Positions 14,501-19,510 of a DNA stretch of 19,510 nt are shown in pieces (the first letter of the stretch is position 1; each line of letters starts with the position of its first letter). Made by a program: the position numbers and the translations under genes. The notes beneath the pieces were generated by a model. It was not told the DNA's origin. It saw nothing but the letters and a program-made list of their open reading frames with translations, and did not search any database. Location of the stretch: contig VAFL01000028.1 in NCBI GenBank assembly GCA_005768755.1, positions 1 through 19,510 on the forward strand, given 5' to 3'. Source of the stretch: Paracoccus denitrificans. GTDB taxonomy: Bacteria > Pseudomonadota > Alphaproteobacteria > Rhodobacterales > Rhodobacteraceae.

Positions 14501-15784
14501 TTGTTTCGCCCTGTCACGACAGACTGCCGCGGGGAACTGCGCTTCACGAGCACAATTGCGCGGCGCCTTGACACGCTGGGGGCGCTTACACGGGGTCAGC
14601 GCCAGACCGGTGGGCAGAACCTCTTCGACCCCTCCGACAATCTCGAGAGCGAATATGCCTGCGCCGCCCTTCTTACCTGGTTCGATCTTCTGCACGCCGG
14701 GAAACTCACCAGTACCACGCTTGACGACTTTCAAAGCAGAACCGGCCTGGAGCTTTGCAATTCCGATGGTGTGCTCAAGGATGATATGCCGCCAATCCAG
14801 CGATGGTTGAACCGGCTCCTCGCGCTGCCGATCGATCTCCAAAACCGCATTTTCGATGAGTTTTTGGCCCTCGTGGAAACCCGGATTGCTGCCGCCCGCG
14901 AGGCAGGGACGCTCGACGTTGGGGTCGAGACCATCCTCGTCGACAAAGCGACGGTTCTCGAGGATCGCGTTCTTCGGACGGACCCCTTGAGCGGCGCCAC
15001 ATCGCACCTGCTCACCCTCGAAATCGAACGTCGACGGCATCCGGTTTCGCTCGAACGCATCCTGCGCCTTGCTGCTGACGATCCCACGGCGGCCTTTCTA
15101 CGCAACAGCCGGTCATCGAAGGTGGCGCTCAGAACCCGCGCACGCTCCGGCATGGGTGATGACGGCATACCCATATCGCGGATCGAATTGCATCGGCCAA
15201 CGCGCAAAGAATATCTGCGCGAAGCTGATCTTTTCGAAAGCGCCTGGGAGACGGTTGATGAAGAGACGTTCAGCGTGCTTTGGGTTGAAGCGGTCGCGGA
15301 AGCTTCAGCGACGGTCGACACCGAGACAATTCGCCTGGCGACCGGTCTTCTGCTGCCGATCTGGTCCGCACTTCCTGCCGATCATCTCGTCGTCAACCGG
15401 ATCGTCGATGGCGAGGGCGGAACCTGGCTTGGCAGGCTCGTTTTCGACTCCCACGTCGTTGCCCTTTTCAACAAGCTCGGCATCGACCAGGCTGGCGCGC
15501 TTCCACCCTCCGATATCGCCAGGTCTGTCCTGTCGGGTGGCAGCGTCGACATTGCTTATCCTTTCCCGGCAACCATCAAGCGTGCGCTCGTCAACGGCAA
15601 GTCGCGCGTCGAGCTCGGCGGCGTGCCGCATGAGCAGCTGGCCTGGGTAAAATCGCTCGGATGCTTCACCGAAATCATCCAGTACCGCACCCGCGTCTTT
15701 ATCCCCGTCGAGCGCGCCGCGCAGATCATTGGCACGCTCTTGCAGCGCGATGGAAGCGCCGACCCTTCGACAGGGCAACGCTAG
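11540..15784 (+). CDS. Methyltransferase / strawberry-notch-type helicase, DarB-like
   Basis: 1414 residues from the ATG at 11540 (GGAGA seven bases upstream). The N-terminal methyltransferase has an SAM-binding motif LEPSAGNGLLAAQLG at about 127-142 and NPPF near 194, typical of N6-adenine or related amino-methyltransferases. The superfamily 2 helicase has Walker A GDGTGAGKGRQ near 468, DEAH at 575-578, SDAGGTGRSYHA near 936 and the strawberry-notch hallmark GWRADRAIQGLGRTHRTHQ near 963-981. Phage P1 DarB has the same methyltransferase-helicase architecture and protects incoming DNA from type I restriction, so an anti-restriction or DNA-remodelling role is plausible; this is an inference. 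An iteron-like sequence lies within the gene at 11782-11798. It is complete, with no frameshift seen. Confidence 0.88.
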   Translation: MTHLTAASPDAEGAAVRSILEHFSAQTSITRAQINAAMSAGFGGTDADGRWTQRESFELLELALVTHLRGQQCPPSSESLLSAIALAARMPTHTVRSETQVEWQQFSTPVDLATLATWLASPQPTDVVLEPSAGNGLLAAQLGTVSALHLNEIDPDRRRRLVRAFPDAVVTGVDGASIASLPGGAPRPTLIMMNPPFSRSLGRGADDYAAVRHLQAALRHLLPGGRIVAIMPDWFGPSARMRDLFETTLRDVTIRTSLRLERCYTRHGTSITVRLFVIDKVAGGSVPQTLQRSDVQDLLDLVPAPRCTVTEQVAAKPAKGGRGISLFRAARSSRPAAPRPFYAPTRNDVLPIAYTVLEAPAPLAEQAGVYLPYRPSRIAFGNAGEHPTALVESVAMGSIPAPRPRHVPRLPERTVSERLLSSSQLETVIYAGDAWAQMLPGCFLPAKEGVGLEVSDDGRPYRKGFYLGDGTGAGKGRQIAACILDNWLAGRRRHIWVTKNEPLLEDARRDWTALGGLAADIQPLTAWKIDEPVRLDQGVIFVTYPTLRSARSENSRLQQLLDWAGEAFDGVIAFDEAHEMGGVAGGEGALGAKKGSQQGICGVLLQNNLPGARILYASATGASDINNLAYAVRLGLWGPETAFPDREQFISGIRKGGIAAMELVARDLKATGLYTARALSFAGVEYDILRHSLTPEQTAIYGLYAEAWAIIHQNMERALELTAVVDGIENATLNSGAKAAARSRLESTKQRFFGQVLLSMKLPTVIAAVERHLAEGASVVLQLVTTAESILDRRLGDLSPDERADLEVDLSPREYVIDYLERAFPTRQMRVFTDDTGTARSLPMVGDDGQPIYNPEAEAARDQLIEKLCAMPAIMSALDALIEHFGTDAVAEVTGRTKRLVPIAGGRQKLESRSVRTSQAEASAFMEGRKRILIFSDAGGTGRSYHASLDAQNQQQRVHMLLEPGWRADRAIQGLGRTHRTHQACPPLFRPVTTDCRGELRFTSTIARRLDTLGALTRGQRQTGGQNLFDPSDNLESEYACAALLTWFDLLHAGKLTSTTLDDFQSRTGLELCNSDGVLKDDMPPIQRWLNRLLALPIDLQNRIFDEFLALVETRIAAAREAGTLDVGVETILVDKATVLEDRVLRTDPLSGATSHLLTLEIERRRHPVSLERILRLAADDPTAAFLRNSRSSKVALRTRARSGMGDDGIPISRIELHRPTRKEYLREADLFESAWETVDEETFSVLWVEAVAEASATVDTETIRLATGLLLPIWSALPADHLVVNRIVDGEGGTWLGRLVFDSHVVALFNKLGIDQAGALPPSDIARSVLSGGSVDIAYPFPATIKRALVNGKSRVELGGVPHEQLAWVKSLGCFTEIIQYRTRVFIPVERAAQIIGTLLQRDGSADPSTGQR
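11782..11798 (+). repeat. Isolated iteron copy inside the helicase gene
   Basis: GTCCGCGATAGCACTAG matches the iteron variant at 2076-2092 at 16 of 17 positions, yet lies about 7.7 kb from the repA start, inside coding sequence (codons for LSAIALA). It could be a remote Rep binding site for handcuffing or titration, or a coincidence shaped by coding constraint. Confidence 0.6.
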
Positions 15785-15800
15785 GACCGGAGGGCCGGGT

Positions 15801-15830
15801 ACGGGATGCGTGTATCGACCGCTGTCCCGT
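15801..15830 (+). terminator. Weak hairpin after the helicase gene
   Basis: ACGGGA (15801-15806) and TCCCGT (15825-15830) can pair across an 18-base loop, and flanking bases extend the stem imperfectly. There is no T-run directly after it, so it is at best a factor-dependent or weak terminator. Confidence 0.25.
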
Positions 15831-15912
15831 GCCTTCGCCTAATGTCGATCTCTTAAACTACTTCTTTTTGTGCTACGTTGATCGATGGCAATAAAACCGC
15901 GAGGACTGAAGC

Positions 15913-16341
15913 ATGAGTGCAGACGAAGCAACCGACGTTTGCGATGTGGTCGTTGCCCGTCCGAATGGTGAATGTCTTTATAAGCTTCATTACACAGCCG
16001 ATGGAGTGATCGTCTGCACCGTGGTGGGCTTCTGGTCTATCGAAAACGCGGAGGCCTTCCTTCTCGATTACGGTCGCTTCATAAGACAGGTCCGGCATCC
16101 GGCCCGCCCGCTTCGAATTCTCGTAGACCTCACCACCTCAAGCGTGATGACGCAAGCGCTCGCGGACCGGTTCGCTGCTGCTCATCGCGAGCTGTTCCGA
16201 ACCAATGACAAACGGGCCTATGTCGTCGCTACCAGCTTGCAGGGCATGCAGCAGAAGCGGGCGGCAAGCTTTGGGGACACCAGAGTGTTTCCAAACTCCA
16301 CGGATGCTTACGAATGGCTTGTTGCAGGCGGGGTGGACTGA
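15913..16341 (+). CDS. Small protein, possibly STAS/SpoIIAA-like
   Basis: 142 residues from the ATG at 15913, with GAGGA seven bases upstream. The alternation of strands and helices (VIVCTVVGFWSIENAEAFLL, then LRILVDLTTSSVMTQALADRF, then KRAYVVATSL and FPNSTDAYEWL at the end) resembles SpoIIAA-like/STAS folds, including the closing 'DAYEWL' helix usual in that family. No catalytic residues are evident and its role on the plasmid is unknown. Its last 204 bases overlap, on the opposite strand, the reading frame of the HEPN gene. The protein-like pattern here argues that this frame is the real one in the overlap. Confidence 0.65.
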   Translation: MSADEATDVCDVVVARPNGECLYKLHYTADGVIVCTVVGFWSIENAEAFLLDYGRFIRQVRHPARPLRILVDLTTSSVMTQALADRFAAAHRELFRTNDKRAYVVATSLQGMQQKRAASFGDTRVFPNSTDAYEWLVAGGVD

Positions 16342-16974
16342 AGGGGGCTCGCCGGACGCCAACGCCTTATCTGCAAGATGCCCGCGATATGCGTAAGTGA
16401 TGAGATCGCGCACCAGCTCGACAAGGCCGCTCGTCGGCATGCCGTCGAAGGGATCGCCATGGGCCATGGCATTGCGTCGCTCGTCTAGGGTGGGATGCAC
16501 CTCGCCGATCAACTGACCAGTTGCTTTGCCACCGCACCGCACGATCATTGGGATAAGGTCGTCTGTCAGCCCGTCTTTCTCGACCATGTGGCGCAGCAAT
16601 GCCTTGAAGGAATGGCGTGGAGAATTGGCCATCATTGGATCGGCCGATCCCGGTTTGACCTTCCTGGCCGAAATCGGCGGAACGGCTCGGCCATATTGGT
16701 CTTTCAACGCCAGCTCGAGCGCAGTGAGGGCTATCAGCTCGGCTCCCTTCATGAGGTCGGCGTCCAGCCAACCCAACAAGAAGAGCTTGAGCGCGCGCTC
16801 GAATTTGAGACGTGTGGGATCCGGTATGGCTGGATCGAGCGCCATCTCCGCGACGAACGCACGCCACTGCTGCGGGGTCTCGAAGCTCAACATCGCCACC
16901 GGATTTCCGGCTACCGGCCAGATCAGCTGCAGCGGGATATCTCGCTCGGGGAGATCGAAATGCGGCAGAGCCAT
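16138..16974 (-). CDS. HEPN-like protein, third gene of the defence-like operon
   Basis: 278 residues from the ATG at 16974, chosen because GGAGG lies seven bases upstream and the start is one base after the stop of the nuclease-like gene; an in-frame ATG at 17019 has no such site. The protein is helical, and residues 166-173 read RRNAMAHG, giving R167-N168-x3-H172, the Rx4-6H motif of HEPN ribonucleases. Preceding helices (FKALLRHMVEKDGLTDDLIP) fit. Residues from about S212 onward are antisense to the STAS-like gene, have little protein character and probably represent read-through after a rearrangement, so the native C-terminus may be shorter or different. HEPN proteins cleave RNA in many toxin and abortive-infection systems; here that is an inference. 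Confidence 0.7.
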   Translation of the reverse strand: MALPHFDLPERDIPLQLIWPVAGNPVAMLSFETPQQWRAFVAEMALDPAIPDPTRLKFERALKLFLLGWLDADLMKGAELIALTALELALKDQYGRAVPPISARKVKPGSADPMMANSPRHSFKALLRHMVEKDGLTDDLIPMIVRCGGKATGQLIGEVHPTLDERRNAMAHGDPFDGMPTSGLVELVRDLITYAYRGHLADKALASGEPPSVHPACNKPFVSIRGVWKHSGVPKACRPLLLHALQAGSDDIGPFVIGSEQLAMSSSEPVRERLRHHA

Positions 16975-16975
16975 G

Positions 16976-18094
16976 TCACGTCCTCCGGGCGAGCGGCGCG
17001 ACACGACGCTCATCCGCATCGAGCCTGATCACCCAGCTTCCGGCACCATCTTCACCATCTCGAAGCGTCTCGGTCTTCCCGTCCGTCGCTCCTCGAGGGG
17101 TAATACCTTCAATCGCCCGTTTGATCGCGTCGAGCTCTACGCCCACGAACGTTGGGCGGAGCGAAAGTTTGCGCAGGACCGCAATCTCGCTCTCGTCGAT
17201 CGGGCCGCTACTCAAAAGGCCCGCGCGACCTACATAGCCGCCGATAACCGGTTGCTCCGGCGCAGCGTCGCCGTCGACCATCATCGGGGTGAGTTCGCTC
17301 AGAACGGCGCGGGCCTGGGCTTGCGCGTGCGCGACCTTGTTTTTGAAGCGATGCCTCGTCAGCTCGACAAGAGGTTTCGCAAGCTCTGCATGTCCGAGCG
17401 AAGTCAGCAGCGATGCGATGTGCCAGCGCGCCATGGCTACCTCCAGGCTCTCGCGTTCAGCGTCGCTGATTTCCGCTTCTTCGTCCGGATCGCGCACCCA
17501 CAGCATAGGCGCCGACACCGTGGGACTGGAAAATCCCCAGCGCGTTGCAATCGCGTAGCGTTTGAATGGGGCACGGCGCCGCCCAATTCTGATCTCCGCG
17601 CGGTTCGCCTGGGTATAGGCCCGGTCTAAGGCCGCTTGCGGCCCTTTTCCGTCGTGACAGCCTTTTGCCTCGACAATTGCCATGCCCGTGCTTGCGCCCC
17701 AGGCGACCCAATCAGGCATGTCGCCGCGCCGGTTGGGAACGCGTCGAAGTTGTCCTTGCATGACGCCTCCAAGCGCCATTGGCGGCTTCCTGACATGCGC
17801 AAAATGGGTGAGGCCGAGATGCCGGGTGGCATATGCGCGCGCCACGAACCGTCCAAAAAGCCCCGATATCGCTGTCTTCACCTCACGGGCATGACCGAGT
17901 GGCTGAAGGAAGCTGAAGGAACCGACCGATGGATCCAGCAGCGCTCCGAGAAATTGCCAATGGCCCAGCGTTGCGCCTGGCGATTGCAGGATTTCCAGAA
18001 CGCCGGCGTCCTCGATCTCCTGGACCGTCAGGCTGACCGAGTTGGTCGTAACAGTGCCGTTGGCGGCGGTGAATTGATGGTCAAATGTGGGCAA
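16976..18094 (-). CDS. PD-(D/E)XK nuclease-like protein, second gene of the defence-like operon
   Basis: 372 residues from a TTG at 18094. That start is preceded by GGAGG six bases upstream and sits 31 bases after the stop of the Abi_C gene; the longer frame from 18193 would overlap that gene and has a low-complexity start. The centre shows a restriction-endonuclease-like site: P127-D128 in MPDWVAWG, then E142-A-K144 in AIVEAKGC, then a helix with AYTQANRAE, matching the order D...ExK followed by QxxxY-like helix. No helicase or recognition domain is evident. The last codons contain the ribosome site for the HEPN gene, so the two are coupled. Substrate and partner are unknown; an effector or processing nuclease in phage defence is a reasonable guess. 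Confidence 0.72.
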   Translation of the reverse strand: MPTFDHQFTAANGTVTTNSVSLTVQEIEDAGVLEILQSPGATLGHWQFLGALLDPSVGSFSFLQPLGHAREVKTAISGLFGRFVARAYATRHLGLTHFAHVRKPPMALGGVMQGQLRRVPNRRGDMPDWVAWGASTGMAIVEAKGCHDGKGPQAALDRAYTQANRAEIRIGRRRAPFKRYAIATRWGFSSPTVSAPMLWVRDPDEEAEISDAERESLEVAMARWHIASLLTSLGHAELAKPLVELTRHRFKNKVAHAQAQARAVLSELTPMMVDGDAAPEQPVIGGYVGRAGLLSSGPIDESEIAVLRKLSLRPTFVGVELDAIKRAIEGITPRGATDGKTETLRDGEDGAGSWVIRLDADERRVAPLARRT

Positions 18095-18125
18095 CGATGG
18101 CCTCCGCGAGTTGACTGGGGGTCGA

Positions 18126-19409
18126 TCAGGATTTGGCCATCGTCGCTGGTTTGGGAGCCACACTCGTTGCATCGTCGCGCAACTGGCGTTCACGGAACGT
18201 CTCGGTCACGAAATCGATGAAAGAGACGGCTGCCCCAACGGCGAGGCGTGCATGTCGAGGCTGGAGACCTCGATGTCGGCCGTCACGCCCGTGGCCTGAA
18301 CCATAAAGGCCGCGAAGCTCGGCCAGATACTGCGTCAGTGCGGCCAGGTTACGCAGGATCAGCTTGATCGTGTCAGCACCCTTCTTCGCATCGGTAATGT
18401 CTTCCGGAACGAGGCCAAGCTCCTTCGCCACGAGCTTGGTCAGGGCAGGGAGGTCGGCCCCGCTCGAATATTCCACGCCGCGTTTCGTCAGCACCGACTT
18501 GCAGCAACTCTCTACCAGTTCCTTGGCTGTGCCGATCGCAAGCGCCGGGTCGCGATCGATCGCGTTTTCGACCCGCTCGATTTCCTTCTGCATCCATGCA
18601 GCATCGAGCGCGTCGGCGACGGTCTTGGCCCGCATGACCGCACGCCCGCCCATATCTGAAACCGCCTTGGCCACGAACCGAGGCCGCCCGGCGATCTTTT
18701 CGATCTCCTCGAGCGTCCAGCCTTCTGGTCGCAACTGGTCATTGAAGTTGCGCACGATTTCCAGCGCCTGATTGCGATCGGGGCGCACGACTGGATGGAC
18801 CATCTCGGCCAGAAAGGCGAGAAACCGATCGGCGGAGCCGTCAATGAGGTTGAAGCGCTCGTCCCCGAAGATCCAGTCGTCATCCCAATCGTCGTTGTTG
18901 TAACGATGCTGCCAGATATCGCCGGCCGCGTTCTCGAATCGGTCGTCTGTCGAAGGCATGGCCTTGAGATCCCAGAGGCGCTCGAGGAACTCCACGTCGC
19001 TAATGGCCCCCATCCAGGCGATCCTGTCCACCTTGATGCCGTCGATAATGTTGCGCCGGGTGCGGCGGGAAAGCGTTGCCGGGGCCGAGCGCCAGTCCGG
19101 ACGCGCCCGTATCCTGGGCCGGATTGCGGCGCTGAAGCCCGTGTTGTCGTCCTGCTCGAAAACAGCCCTTACCCGAGCAGAGATCTGCTCCTGCAACGTA
19201 TCGCGCTTGGCGCCAAGCCGCCCATATTCGGCAGGATCGATCGCCAGATAGACGGTGTAGAGGCGGGTGCCGCCGTTCCAGTTATCATAGCCGGTTTCGA
19301 CGACCTCAGTTTCGGCCTCACGCAGCAGTTCGGCCGCCTCAGCCATGCCCTCTGCGGACAGCATGGCTTCGACGGCCGCCAAATACGCTTCGTCATCACG
19401 GTCGCTCAC
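18126..19409 (-). CDS. Abortive-infection protein with C-terminal Abi_C domain, first gene of operon
   Basis: 427 residues from a GTG at 19409; an in-frame ATG at 19439 lies inside the IS end and would add ten residues of IS origin. Residues 270-405 match the abortive infection C-terminus (Abi_C): a long helix, SCCKSVLTKRGV (301-312), LRNLAALTQYLAELR, then the glycine-histidine motif GLYGSGHGRDG (367-377), with R366 and H373 as a possible HEPN-like Rx6H pair, and a final hydrophobic helix. Residues 138-250 (FLERLWDLKAMPSTDDRF, DIWQHRYNNDDWDDDW, MVHPVVRP) recall an AbiJ N-terminal-type domain; I cannot fix its Pfam name. The IS ends three bases upstream of the GTG, so native promoter and ribosome site are lost. 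Confidence 0.75.
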   Translation of the reverse strand: MSDRDDEAYLAAVEAMLSAEGMAEAAELLREAETEVVETGYDNWNGGTRLYTVYLAIDPAEYGRLGAKRDTLQEQISARVRAVFEQDDNTGFSAAIRPRIRARPDWRSAPATLSRRTRRNIIDGIKVDRIAWMGAISDVEFLERLWDLKAMPSTDDRFENAAGDIWQHRYNNDDWDDDWIFGDERFNLIDGSADRFLAFLAEMVHPVVRPDRNQALEIVRNFNDQLRPEGWTLEEIEKIAGRPRFVAKAVSDMGGRAVMRAKTVADALDAAWMQKEIERVENAIDRDPALAIGTAKELVESCCKSVLTKRGVEYSSGADLPALTKLVAKELGLVPEDITDAKKGADTIKLILRNLAALTQYLAELRGLYGSGHGRDGRHRGLQPRHARLAVGAAVSFIDFVTETFRERQLRDDATSVAPKPATMAKS

Positions 19410-19411
19410 CA

Positions 19412-19510
19412 GTGAGCTGCCCCCTTCTGAGTGGTCCATCGACTATGACAGTCTGGACCAAGGAAGGGACGACGAATGCCTGCGAAGAAGCACAAGCCCG
19501 AAGAGATCAT
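19412..19510 (+). mobile_element. 5' end of the same IS3-family element, opposite orientation
   Basis: Exact reverse complement of 1-99. The tip TGAGCTGCCCCC begins at 19413 (19412 also matches the other copy) and the element reads outward to the right. The ATG of orfA is at 19476. The two copies therefore bracket the window with their left ends facing in. No target duplication can be compared because only one side of each insertion is present. Confidence 0.8.
19476..19510 (+). CDS. IS3-family transposase OrfA, N-terminal fragment
   Basis: ATG at 19476 with AGGAAGGGA just upstream opens MPAKKHKPEEI and continues past the window end. Same protein as the fragment at 1-35 on the other strand. 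Confidence 0.7.
   Translation, partial: MPAKKHKPEEI

Noticed and set aside
16526..17629. 367-residue plus-strand ORF across the HEPN and nuclease-like genes
   Set aside because: Composition (Ser/Arg/Pro rich) is that of an antisense shadow; the minus-strand genes have motifs, coupled starts and ribosome sites.
18795..19415. 206-residue plus-strand ORF opposite the Abi_C gene
   Set aside because: Antisense shadow of a gene with clear Abi_C motifs; no independent support.
1..19510. Composite transposon made by the two IS ends
   Set aside because: The inverted outward copies could bracket a unit, but the enclosed replication and partition backbone and the exact 99-base ends fit a contig break at a repeat better; only the full plasmid could show it.

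Overview
The window reads as a piece of a large conjugative plasmid from an alphaproteobacterium, most likely a sphingomonad (Sphingobium, Novosphingobium, Sphingopyxis or relatives). The evidence is high GC coding sequence, an F-type pilin gene, a RepC-type initiator next to an RPA-type (PF10134) RepA with iterons, a small ParA/RHH partition pair, and a giant methyltransferase/strawberry-notch helicase. No rRNA, tRNA or CRISPR was seen. The genus assignment is an inference from gene content; no database was searched.

Layout, left to right. (1) 1-99 is the outward-facing 5' end of an IS3-family element, with the first codons of orfA on the minus strand. It interrupts a conjugation operon just after the pilin gene (163-483, minus). 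(2) 484-831 is a divergent regulatory region with a nested palindrome. To its right are a short leader ORF, a possible ribbon-helix-helix protein and an HTH regulator (832-1976). (3) 1977-5050 is the replication module: six iterons, a terminator, repC, three more iterons plus one inverted copy, then repA. (4) A minus-strand lytic transglycosylase ends against repA, and a divergent zinc-finger-like protein follows (5051-7321). (5) 7322-7884 is a repeat-rich region that looks like a centromere/operator, followed by parA, parB and a Toprim primase-like gene (7885-9886). (6) 9978-11419 is a RES-type toxin with its antitoxin. (7) 11540-15784 encodes the 1414-residue methyltransferase-helicase, which resembles phage P1 DarB in architecture, followed by a small possible STAS-like protein. 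(8) 16138-19409 (minus) is a tight three-gene operon: an abortive-infection Abi_C protein, a PD-(D/E)XK nuclease-like protein and a HEPN protein with an R-N-x3-H motif. It looks like a phage-defence island. (9) 19412-19510 is the same IS end as at the left, in opposite orientation.

The replication, partition and TA genes form a maintenance backbone. The pilin and perhaps the transglycosylase belong to conjugation. The helicase may protect or remodel DNA. The three-gene island is the best candidate for an undescribed system. The exact 99-bp mirrored termini suggest that the window is a whole assembly contig that stops at a multicopy IS, so the true neighbours on both sides are unknown.
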